In this document: piece after piece, positions 34,801 to 47,300 of the stretch | How the letters are laid out: each line of letters opens with the position of its first letter | Position numbering within the stretch: the stretch's first letter is position 1 | Assembly: GCA_963556495.2 (NCBI GenBank) | Contig: OY747716.1 | Span: forward strand, 28,442,318 to 28,506,317 | Source: Valencia hispanica | Taxonomy: Eukaryota > Chordata > Actinopteri > Cyprinodontiformes > Valenciidae | Direction: 5' to 3' | Length of the DNA stretch: 64,000 bases | The notes under the pieces: model-generated | The model's input: the letters and a program-made list of their open reading frames with translations, nothing else | The model's database searches: none | Told to the model about the DNA's origin: nothing | Made by a program: the position numbers and the translations under genes

Positions 34801-37800
34801 GTTTAATCAAAAACAAAAATCGGACAGCACCTAAGGATATGAAAGAAATGACATTAAAGGTGATGCACATATATTAAGTACTTCTTATGGTCTTCCTGTA
34901 GTTTTAGGCGATTGATATAATCTGTAAGGAAAAAAACCTTGTATATTAAAAACAACTTAGAATTTCAACATTGCCCGTCTTACTTGGAAACCAATTCACC
35001 ACAACAAGTTAAACTGTAAACAAATGACAACACAGACATACCACTTATGGGTGTATGTATAAAAGTACAACAATGAAGGTGAATCCCATATAATAGCATA
35101 TCAGAAATGGTTAATACCTTAAATGACAACTCTGAATAAATTTTTAAAAAGTAAAAAATCTCTGACAACAAAATATGAAATATATCTGGAGTTAGTTGGA
35201 AAAAATAATTTCTTTTAAACAGATGTGCCTCTAAAATAAGGCTGCTTGTCGACAATGGGTTGAAATGATCACATTTCTTATCTAGGCAAGGCAAGTTTAT
35301 TTGTATAGCACAATTCATGTTACAAGACAATTCAAAGTGCTTCACATAAAACATCAAAAGCATTACAGCAGGGTGCAGAAAAAGCAAAAGTACAGGAATA
35401 AAAACCATGATTTAAAAAAAGAAAAAAAAAACAAATCTTAAAAGAAGCCGTGCAGATTTAAAACTTAGAATAAAAATCTAATCAAAACCAGCTGAGAACA
35501 GGTGGGTCTTTAACCTTGATTTAAATAAATAAATAAACTGAGTGTTTCAGCTGATCTGAGGCTTTCTGGGAGTTTGTTCAAGACATGTGGAGCATAGAAG
35601 CTGAACGCAGTATCTCCATGTCTGGTTCTGACTCTGGGAATTGATAAAAGAGTGGATCCAGATGACCTGAGGGGTCGAGTAGGTTCATACTGGGTCAGGA
35701 GATCACCGATGTATTTTGGTCCTAAACCATTCTGAGCTTTATAGACCAGCAGCAGAACTTTGAAGTCTATCTCTGACAGACAGGCAGCCAGTGTAAAGAC
35801 CTCAGAGCTGGACTGATGTGGTCCACTTTTTTTTGTCTTAGTGAGAACTCGAGCAGGAGAGTTCTGGATGAGCTGCAGTTTCCTAATTGATTTTTTAGGT
35901 AGACCTATAAAGACGCTGTTACAATAATCAAGCCGACTAAAGATGAATGCATGGACTAGTTTTTCCAGGTCCTGCTGAGACATCAGATCTTTTATCCTTG
36001 AGATATTCTTAAGGTGATAGTAGGCTGATTTTGTGATTGCCTTAATGTGTTTTACAAAGTTTAGGTCTGAGTCCATCATTATACCCAGATTTCTGATGTG
36101 GTTGGTGGTTTTTAGGTGTATGGACTGAAGCCCTGTGGTGACCTTTAATCTTTTCTCTTTAGCTCCAAAGACAATTACCTCCGTTTTGTTTTTGTTCAAC
36201 TCCAGAAAATTGTGGCACATCCAGTCATTAATTTCCTCAATGCATTTGCCAAGAGCCTGTACAGGCCCTGGGTCTTCTGGTGACATTCTAATATATATCT
36301 GTGTGTCATCTGCGTAGCTATGATAACTTATATTGTTGTTATTTATTACCTGTGCCAGTGGGAGCATATAGATGTTAAACAGAAGAAGTCCCAGTATGGA
36401 ACCCTGGGGAACCCCACATGTAATTCCCGTCTGCTCAGATGTAAAGTTACCTATTGACACAAAGTACTTCCTGTTCTCTAAGTACGTTTTGAACCAGTTT
36501 AGTACAGTGCCAGAGAGACCCACTCAGTTCTCCAGTCGTTTGAGTAAAATAATGTGGTCAACTGTAACAAATGCAGCACTGAGATCCAGTAAAACTAACA
36601 CTGACATTTTTCCACTGTCAGTATTCAAACGGATGTCATTGATGACTTTGGTCAGAGCAGTCTCAGTGCTGTGGTGCTGTCTAATACCTGACTGAAAGAC
36701 GTCATAGCAGTTGCTTTGTCTTAAGTAGTCATTTAGTTGATGAAAAACAGCCTTTTCAATTATCTTACTTAAAAATGGAAGATTGGAGATGGGCCTGTAG
36801 TTGTTCATTTGTGTCTTGTCCAGATTGTCTCTTTTCAGCAGGGGTTTAGTTACAGCTGTTTTCAGGGGCTCTGGGAAAACACCCGACATTAAAGATGAGT
36901 TCACAATCTGTAACAGATCTGACTCCAAGATCTTTGAGACCTTTTTGAAAAAGCCTGTGGGCAGGATGTCTAAGCAGCAAGAGGAGGAGTTCAGTTGACG
37001 TAAGATGTCCTCCAGATCTTTGCTGTTTATGAGATAAAAGTGTCTCATGGTGTTTAAACGGATTTTCCATGGACACTCTACATAACCTGAACCTGCCGTT
37101 AATGAACCAACCGCTTGTCTAATACTTTGGATTTTGTCTGTGAAGAATTTGGCAAAGTCATTGCAGGCCTTGGTGGAATAGAGTTCAGGTGCTACTGACA
37201 CAGGAAAGTTTGTTAGCCTGTCGACTACCGCAAATAATGCGCGAGCACTATGACTATTTCTGGTGATGATGTCAGAAAAATATGACTTCCTTGCATTCCT
37301 CAGTTGTAAGTTATAAGAGTGAAGTTTCTCTTTATAGATGTCATAATGAACCTGAAGTTTTGTTTTTCTCCATCTCCGCTTGGCTTTAAAGCTGTTGACA
37401 AGTTCATTGACTGAACCCCTTGACAGGGCAGGTGTTAGAGAGAAGACCTGGTTAAAGATCTCACTAGTGTTTTCAGTTTTACATCGTTTTGTGATAACCT
37501 CTGTTAAAACATTTATGTGAACCGAAATTATACTCTTAAGGAAAACACAACAATGGTCAGAAAAGCCCACATCACGCACATTAATCTTGGAATAGCCCAG
37601 ACCCTTTGAGATCAGTAAGTCCAAAACATGACCCTTATTATGTGTGGGCTCTGTTATATGCTGAGTCAGCCCAAAGTTGTCCAGAGTGTTACTCAGGTCT
37701 TTAGACACTTTGTTCTGGGGATTGTCAACATGGATGTTAAAATCACCAACAATAATTATACAGTCAAAATCAACACAGATTATAGACAGCAGTTCACTAA

Positions 37801-40800
37801 AATCATCATTAAAGTCAGCACAGTAATTTGGAGGCCGATAAATGTTAACAAACATGGCTCTAGATGAGGCCTTCAGCTGTTCAGCAACATATTCAAAAGA
37901 AGGAAAACTTCCAAGAGATAACTGCTTACACTGGAATGATTCATTAAATAAAACAGCAACTCCTCCACCTCTCCTGTTCTGTCTGGCCTGGTTGACAAAA
38001 CTAAAGTTGGGAGGGGTTGATTAGATAAGAGAAACACTGCTGTTCTGATCTAACCAAGTCTCAGTTAAAAACATAAAATCAAGGCTATGCTCAGTGATGA
38101 GATCATAGATTAAAAATGTCTTCCCTACTATAGACCTGACATTTAATAAGGCCATCTTAACAGGTTTAAGAGTATTATTGTGCCCCTTGTGTTTTGGGGC
38201 GGGCTGTGTACAGCGTATGTTTACTTTACTTAAAAACCTTTTAGAATGCAGTGCTCTGTTTTTGACATAACTACATTCCTTCTGTTACTTATAAGTAAAG
38301 AAATGATCGAACCTTCTAATGAACAGGGTCCCAGCTTGTCCTGGGAAAAGTTCTGACTGCTGATATCCACGCAGCCTGGACCCTTAACACATCATACATC
38401 AGACTGTGGAGATTGTACATGCTTACGTGGTGACGATGGAGGTCCACTGTCCTGTTCTTTAGGGCTGTTGAGGGCTTTTGTGGCAAATAAAGATCCTTCT
38501 TCCTGCTTCTGTTCGAGGCTTCCCATGAGTGAGGGTAGAAGAAGTTCCACCCCCTCTGCACTCAGCTTTGTTTGGTCTTCCTTTTGAGATTCAGTGGCTT
38601 GCAAAAGTATTCGGCCCCCTTGAACTTTTCCACATTTTGTCACATTACAGCCACAAACATGAATCAATTTTATTGGAATTCCAGGTGAAAGACCAATACA
38701 AAGTGGTGTACACGTGAGAAGTGGAATGAAAATCATACATGATTCCAAACATTTTTTTAAAATAAATAATTGAAAAGTGGGGTGTGCATAATTATTCAGC
38801 CCCCTGAGTCAATACTTTGCAGAACCACCTTTTGCTGCAATTACAGCTGCCAGTCTTTTAGGGTATGTCTCTACCAGCTTTGCACATCTACAGACTGAAA
38901 TTCTTGCCCATTCTTCTTTGTAAAACAGCTCCAGCTCAGTCAGATTAGATGGACAGTGTTTGTGAACAGTAGTTTTCAGATCTTGCCACAGATTTTCGAT
39001 TGGATTTAGATCTGGACTTTGACTGGGCCATTCTAACACATGGATATGTTTTGTTTTAAACCATCCCATTGTTGCCCTGGCTTTATGTTTAGGGTCGTTG
39101 TCCTGCTGGAAGGTGAACCTCCGCCCCAGTCTCAAGTCTTTTGCAGACTCCAAGAGGTTTTCTTCCAAGATTGCCCTGTATTTGGCTCCATCCTTCATAT
39201 TTGGCTCCATCATTGGCAGAGGTATTGGTCGTTTTAGCAGACTTTTATCTCTTAACACCTGGCTTTCCTCTGCCACCGTGATGCACAATATTGGTTTTAT
39301 GGACAATTTTAACATTTTCTGGGGCAGGAGTCGATTGTCTGGTCCAGATGGACTACATCTTAATAGACAGGGTGCCCGCATGCTGTCAATGAGCCTGGCA
39401 TTCCCTCGCCCCCCCCTGTCTACCACACCAGCCCCAGCTGCACCTGCCCTCCATGCCCCTTCTGCCACATCCTGATGTGCAGCTGGTCCCTGCTCCTATG
39501 AACTCAGTTCTGATTTTAACAGTAATTCACATATCGGACTTGGACCTTGCCCTAAATCATCTATACCCGTTATTGTCAGCAGAGAGCGGACAAATAATAA
39601 AAAACGTAGCAAACGCAACTCTAATAATCTCAAACAGTTACCAAAAGTCCTACACCCAGTAGATCATACAGTCACTCCATCTCCAACCACTATTAATATG
39701 GCACTTTTAAATGTCCGCTCTCTGCTGAATAAAACTTTTATAATAAATGACCTAATTTTAGATCATAATATACATTGTTTATTTTTAACAGAAACATGGC
39801 TGAGTACAGATGCCCCTGTTGTTCTTACAGAGGCCTCCCCACCAAATTTTAACTTCACTTATTCCACGAGGAGTTGCAAAAGGGGAGGCGGAACTGCTTT
39901 TATTAGTTCATCAACGCTTTCTGCCAAACCTGTTTTATTTGATAATTTTAGTACTTTTGAATATAATGCAACTGTTTTTAGCACTCCTCAGATTTTATGT
40001 GTCACAGTTTACAGGCCTCCTAAAAAGAGTGCACTTTTTATTCAAGAATTTTCAGAGTTTTTATCAATTTTGTACAACTCCTTTGAAAGGATCATTTTAG
40101 CTGGTGATTTTAATCTACACATGGATAACCTTTTAGACCCTTTATCAACAGAATTTTTAAATATTTTGAATTATATGGATTTTAGTCAGCATGTCATGCA
40201 GCCAACTCACAACAGAGGACACACCCTGGACTTGGTCATCACGCATGGCCTGTCCACCCGTGTGTCCTCTGTTGTTGACTTGGCTGTCTCTGACCATTAC
40301 TGCGTGTTTTTTAACATCACCAGTTTTATCCAGCAGGAGACCTCTGTGAGAACTGTCAGGAAGCGCCATCTAACCCCTGAAGTGGCTGCAGGTTTTCTAG
40401 AAGTTTTCCAAAAGTTTCCTCCTACTCTCTTACCTGCCCCCTGTGATTTTATCGTCAGTGATTTTAACAGAAGACTTCAGTCCGCTCTTGACCTGCTGGC
40501 TCCACTTAGAGTGAAACGCTCACATTCAAAACTTGCAGCGCCATGGAGAAATAACAATCTTAAAAAACTAAAGAGGGACTGCAGGGCGGCAGAGAGAAAA
40601 TGGAGAAAAAATAAAACCACGATAAACCATCAATTATACACAGAACTTCTCAGATCCTATAATAATGCTGTAAGAAATTCAAGAAATGCTTACTTTGCAA
40701 AAATCATATCAGACAATAAAAATAATCCTAAAATCCTTTTTTCCACCATTGATAAACTTTTTAACAGAGCTACTAATGCATTTCAGAAAACCCCCTCAAA

Positions 40801-43800
40801 CACTCTTTGTGAGGAGTTCGCAGACCACTTCAGAGGGAAGGTAGACACCATCAGATGTAATATTTTATCTTCTCAGTGTAACATGGTTTTAGACAAATCT
40901 GAATGTGTGTCTCTACCAGAGGAAACGCTGGACAGTTTTGTCCTGGTAGAAGCTGGGACTCTTGATAAAGTTTTCTCCTCAGTGAGGCCCAGCACATGTG
41001 TTTTGGACCCGATTCCCACTTCATTTTTTAAGCCATTTTATGAATCTTTTAGGGATGAGATTTTAACCATGATGAATTGCTCCCTTCAGACGGGGGTCTT
41101 TCCTGCCGCCTTTAAAGGGGCGGAAGTGAAGCCCCTGCTGAAGAAGAGCAATTTAGATTTTAATGATTTTAATAATTTTAGACCGGTATCTAACTTACCA
41201 TTTTTAAGCAAGGTTTTAGAAAAGCTAGTTTTAATTCAACTTAATGATTTTATTAATGAGCACAATGTCCTGAAGAAATTTCAGTCTGGTTTTAGGGTGA
41301 ACCACAGCACAGAGACGGCCCTTCTGAAGATTTTAAATGATTTTAGAATAAATTATGACGCTCAGAAGGTGACAGTGTTGGTTCTACTGGATCTAAGCGC
41401 TGCCTTCGATACAGTGGATCACACTATTCTTTTAACCCGTTTAAAACAGATCGGCCTCTCTGGTGCTGTTCACAAATGGTTCACATCCTATCTCACAGAC
41501 AGGACTTTTATGGTAAGTTTAGATACCTGCTCCTCTAGGGTCCATAGGATTACATGTGGTGTGCCCCAGGGTTCAATTTTAGGCCCAGTGCTTTTTAACC
41601 TTTATATGCTCCCTCTTGGCAGCGTCATCAGGAGACATGGAGTTAACTTTCACAGTTATGCTGATGATACACAGTTATACATCTCCATGTCTCCCGATGA
41701 CACACGGCCAATGGATGCACTTTTTAACTGCATTTTAGACATTAAATCCTGGATGGCAGAAAACTTTCTCCAGCTCAACCAGGACAAAACTGAAGTTTTA
41801 GTCATCGGTCCTGAGGCTCAGAGAGAGAAACTTTTACCAAAACTACAATCACTGTCTTTTAATCTCTCTTTACAAGTGAAGAACCTGGGCGTGATTTTTG
41901 ACTCTGAGCTGACTTTTATTCCTCACATAAAAAATATCACTAAAATAGGTTTTTATCAACTAAAGAACATCGCCAGAGTCCGCCCCATTCTGTCTCGGGC
42001 CAATACGGAGACACTGATGCATGCTTTTATCTCCAGTAGAATTGATTACTGTAATGCCCTGCTTTCTGGTCTTCCCAAAAAGAGTATATCAGGTTTACAA
42101 CTACTACAAAATTCAGTAGCACGTGTCCTGACGAAGACCAGGAGGCGGGAGCACATTACACCGGTCTTAAAATCATTGCATTGGCTCCCCGTACATTTCA
42201 GGATCGACTTTAAGGTTCTTTTAATGGTTTTTAAGTGTCTTAATGGTCTTGGGCCTTCTTATCTTTCTGAACTTCTTTTACCATATAAACCTTCGCGGTC
42301 TCTGCGCTCCTCTGGCAGCCGTCTCCTTGTCACCCCAAAAGTCAGGACACACAAGCATGGCGAGGCGTCTTTCCAGTTTTATGGCCCTCACCTCTGGAAC
42401 AGGCTGCCAGAGAACCTCAGGGCTGCAGAGAATATTCATGTTTTTAAGAGCAGGCTCAAGACTCACCTTTTTAGCTTAGCTTTTAACTGATTATTATTTA
42501 TCACTGTTTGTTTAATTGCTTTGGATGTTTTATATGATTATATTTTTATCAGTTTTACTTTTCAATCTTAGCACATTAATTTACCGTTTCTATTTATACT
42601 TTAATTTATCTTAATCCCCGTTCCAGTGTTTCCTCTGTGGGAGCCCTCTGCCCCGGGAGCGGTGGTCGGCTGTAGCTGCCTGGGTGCTCTCCGGGTGGAG
42701 CTTGGGTGGAGGTGGGGGTCTTGGCCTTGCCTCCACTGGGTGCCCTGTGTCAGTGCCTCGGCTGCTGCTGTTAATCTACTGCTGCCGGGGCAGATGGCTC
42801 CTCTGATGGCGTTTCCTTGCATGGTTCATCTGCACTCGGCCCAATGTCCTTTTTTACCTTTTCTTTTAACTGTGTGTGTGCATGGGAGATGGGTTGGGGG
42901 GAGGGGGGTATAACTGTGACCATGCTTTTAAATCTGTGGGGGAGGGAAGGGAAGGTGGTTTTATGTGGGGTCATTTTAATCTGAAAAGCACTTTGTGATG
43001 CAACTTCTTGTATGAAAAGCGCTTCATAAATAAAGTTTGATTTGATTTGATTTGATTTGATTTGATTTGATTTGATTTGATCCATCTTCCCATCAACTCT
43101 GACCAGCTTCCCTGTCCCTGCTGAAGAGAAGCACCCCTGGAGCATGATGCTGCCACCACCATATTTGACAGTGGGGATGGTGTGTTCAGAGTGATGTGCA
43201 GTGTACACATAGCGTTTTGCATTTTGGCCAAAAAGTTCCATATTGGTCTCATCTGACCAGAGCACCTTCTTCCACATGGCTTGTGGCAAACTGCAAACGG
43301 GACTTCTTATGGTTTTCTTTTAACAATGGCTTTCTTCTTGCCACTCTTCCATAAAGGCCAACTTTGTGCAGTGTACGACTAATAGTTGTCCTATGGACAG
43401 ATTCGCCCACCTGAGCTGTAGATCTCTGCAGCTCGTCCAGAGTCACCATGGGCCTCTTGGCTGTATTTCTGATCAGCGCTCTCCTTGTTTGGCCTGAGTT
43501 TAGGTGGACGGCCTTGTCTTGGTAGGTTTACAGTTGTGCCATACTCCTTCAATTTCTGAATGATCGCTTGAACAGTGCTCCGTGGGATGTTCAAGGCTTG
43601 GGAAATCTTTTTGTAGCCTAAGCCGGCTTTAAATTTCTCAATAACTTTATCCCTGACCTGTCTGGTGTGTTCTTTGGACTTCATGGTGTTGTTGCTCCCA
43701 ACATTCTCTTAGACAACCTCTGAGGCCGTCACAGGGCAGCTGTATTTGTACTGACATTAGATTACGCACAGGTGCACTCTATTTAGTCATTAGCACTCAT

Positions 43801-44272
43801 CAGGCAATGTCTATGGGCAACTGACTGCACTCAGACCAAAGGGGGCTGAATAATTATGCACACCCCACTTTTCAGTTATTTATTTGTAAAAAATGTTTGG
43901 AATCATGTATGATTTTCGTTCCACTTCTCACGTGTACACCACTTTGTATTGGTCTTTCACGTGGAATTCCAATAAAATTGATTCATGTTTGTGGCTGTAA
44001 TGTTACAAAATGTGGAAAAGTTCAAGGGGGACGAATACTTTTGCAAGCCACTGTAAGTCTTTGTGTATCTCCTTTTTGGCTCCAAGCATAGAGGGATGAC
44101 GCAGGAAGTAGAAAATATTGGATGTAAACAGTCTTACACCTGACCTGTTCAAACTAAATCCATTTGCCTTAAAAAGATGTCCCAAAAAATCTGAAAGTTA
44201 ATAAATTGCAGTCTTTTGTCAGCACATGCAGATAAAATCCACTTATTTAATGCCAAAAGTATGTATATGTGT

Positions 44273-44308
<36 letters not shown>

Positions 44309-47300
44309 ATGTGTATGTATATGTGTGTATGTATATGTGTGTGTGTGTATGTGTGTGTGTGTATGTGTGTGTATATATGTATGTGTGTATGTGTGTGTGT
44401 ATGTGTATGTATGTATATATGTGTGTGTATGTATATATGTGTGTGTGTATGTATATATGTGTGTGTATGTATATATGTGTGTGTATGTATATATGTGTGT
44501 GTGTGTGTATGTATATATGTGTGTGTGTGTGTGTATGTATATGTGTCTGTCTGTCTTAACATTTGTGTTCAGTTGGGATTTAATATGATGAAAGGATATG
44601 TGCAGAGAAACAGACTAAATAAATATAACTAACTGTTTTTATCTAACATAAATATTACCAGAGTTTCTAAACATTTTAATCAAGGAATTCTTTTATTGTT
44701 TATCTACATTTTTTTTCTTTTTGACAGATACAACAGTGTGTTTTTGAACATTTATAACACATCAATTTATTTTCTATACCCACTTTGTCTGGAAAGGATG
44801 AATGACTCCACATCAATGTTAATTTTGACAGCTAATTTAAATTTAGTCATTGTCATAGACTTTTGACTAAAATCCAGTTTAGTTTAAAATTGCATTTGAG
44901 CCTTTTGTAGTCCTTTTTGATTTAGTGAACAAAAATGTTAAATGTAAAGTCATGTGAGGAATGATTTCTTGGGACCTCAGTTATCTTTCAAAAAACTTTT
45001 TTCTTTACACTTAGTCAAAAATATTTATCCCAGGATGGAATAGAGTTAAACTTATATTCTGCAATACATTTTAATTAATATGTTACTAAAGTTTTCCTTT
45101 TTGTGTTTCTAAAACAAAAAGCCTATATAGAATGTGTTTTACATATTTACAAAATTACATAAAAGAAAGAAAATTGCGAAAGCAGTGTAACAAACTTCAT
45201 GTTAACGTTTACTTTTTCAAAAACTAGAATTATCAGAGTTTTAAAAATCACACATGCAACAAACAATGCTTGTGGATATTATAGAATATTAACATTTCTT
45301 CTGAGTACTTTGTTTCTGCTTAAAGAGTAACTAAACCCCAAAACAACTTTTTTTTGCTTCTAAACTGTATAAATGGGGATTAACCAATGCAATCTTTCGG
45401 TTTCTGGGATTTTTTTACTTACATTTTGGTGTAAACTTGTTTAATTCTACACTTTTTGGTCTACAAATGTCTTAGTGCTGCCCTCCTAGGTTTGAACTGT
45501 GGCTACTGCATTTGAATTTTGTGATTGCCGGAGAGCGATGAGATATATATATATATATATATATATAACAGGTTTAAGAGTATTATTGTGCCCCTTGTGT
45601 TTTTCTCTTCTAAAGGACTTAGGTCTGTGGACTTAGGTGGCCTTGATAGAGGGTTGAATTTGTGACCTCTTGCAAGTTCCAGTAATCCCCATTTCAGGTC
45701 TAACAAAGGTCCCAGGACTTTAGGAACAGAAACAGGCCCACAGCATCACAGATCCTCGACCACAGATGACAGAATTACACTTTTCCCGTTACAGTTACAG
45801 TAGAAACAAAGAAAAAGTTTATATTTTGTAACAGAAGTTAACGGTGTGTTGGTTTAAAGGAGGGAAACGTTTATACTCAAATTTGATTTATTTAGACCTG
45901 TTGTAGAAAAAATATGTTGAAAGTTGCTTTCTTTTTAGACAGTTCATACTTATCTATTTGACAGCATTAACTAAGGTTTTCAGACAGATTAGTATATTTG
46001 TTTCAGTTGACACTGAAATGCTTTTTTTTGTTTGATCCAGTTTGGTTGTCTTATTTTAAATCACATTACAAAAACTGAGACGTAGTGTCACGTCTTCGCC
46101 CTTTATTGAGCTGTAACTTTGCTCTATTTGTTTTGCCCTCTCTGCAACCACATAAAACAAAACAATACTAATCCAATTATTTATAGCTGCCCACATACGA
46201 ACGGACGTAAACAATCAGAACATTAAAGATCTAAAAAACAGACAAATAACGTATTTTTAGGGCTCATAAAGGAAGCCATAAACTGTTAACTTAATCAAGG
46301 ATGTTTAAGCGGCCCTTTTGGCGTATGTGTTTTAGATTTGTTTTGCTAATGAACGAGCAGACCTGAAACACTTAAACATAAAAGCGGTGGAGAATAAAAG
46401 GGTTTTATACTCTTGGGCACCAAACGTTCTGGCTGATGTGTTTCAGTCCCAGCAGTTAAAATAATCTGGTATGCATTCTGTAAACTTTTAAACCAGTTGA
46501 CACATTCACAAGCATGTGTGAAGCAAATGAGAGCCAGCTGAGAATGATCACACTTGTACGTTGCAGTGCGCTGGAAAAGGACCCGGTGGATTCTTGATTT
46601 AACTGTTATCTATCATTTATAGATCACTGCCTTCCGGTTTAGTAAGAGATCCTTTCTTGTTCACTTTTACCCATTCAGAGACTGTCCCTCTCTCTCTGTG
46701 TTGTTTTATCTGAGATAACACTCAATATTTGTGTTTATTTGGGCGTCTGTATTAGCTCAGCCTCAGCCTGATGACGTGCCGAAACACACATTAGTACTTG
46801 CTAATGTGAGGTCGCACAGGTGAAAAGAAAGCTGAGCAGGAGGCTTGGATATTTTCTTCATATTAATACTTAGACTTTGTTTGTATAATGCCTTAAAAGT
46901 TTGATCATTATTCCTTGACTGCTCTGACCACTCAAAACCATTTCCCCTGAAAAATCCAATTTTCTTTCTTGCTCAATAAATGCATCAAAAACATAGGGTG
47001 TATATAAAGATAGACAAAGCCTCCATGACGTCACCCGTAGGTTTCTTAAGAGCTGAACTGAAGCTATCTTGGAACACTTATGAATATGGTGGTCTAAACT
47101 TACTCCCCTTTTCCTTACTGAATAACACTTTTAAAGTTAATTGGATCCGTCACTTTTACAAATCTCGACTTCAATCTGGTATATAATCCCCCATCATATC
47201 TTCTCCAAATTTGGTGGTTTGTACTTTTTCTTGCTTTGTAACTTTAATGTTGAAAAGCTCCCTATTAAGTTATTCGCTTTCCATCGCCAGGCCTTCCTAT

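Larger units (their letters stand above)
39194..43080 (+). mobile_element. L2-clade LINE (copy B), 5'-truncated in ORF1, intact ORF2
   Basis: Inserted into the Tc1 transposase gene, with TCC shared at both edges (39191-39193 and 43081-43083). It contains the last part of ORF1 (to 39475), a 222-nt spacer, an uninterrupted 930-codon ORF2 (39698-42490), a 590-nt 3' region and a terminal (TTTGA)n tract. It is the youngest layer of the nest. Truncation at the 5' end is the usual outcome of target-primed reverse transcription. Confidence 0.93.
38591..44055 (-). mobile_element. Tc1-like transposon split by an L2 insertion
   Basis: The left terminus CAGTGGCTTGCAAAAGTATT begins at 38592 (the preceding TA has become TT), and the right terminus ACTTTTGCAAGCCACTGTA ends at 44055. 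The Tc1 sequence occupies 38591-39193 and 43081-44055; the 3.9 kb between them is an L2 (copy B). The long inverted arms and wording match the copy at 16841-18349. The element lies inside L2 copy A, whose reading frame continues across it. Confidence 0.93.
44546..46989. other. cpa6 intron 2, mostly unrecognised
   Basis: AT-rich. Three small items are separately listed (AT microsatellite, L2 spacer fragment, Tc1-like fragment). Otherwise I see no gene. Confidence 0.45.

Noticed and set aside
44149..44632. Long open frames on both strands rich in Cys-Val-Tyr or Thr-His-Ile
   Set aside because: They are translations of the TG/TA microsatellite at 44259-44545. Only the left end of the minus-strand frame is real L2 ORF1 homology.
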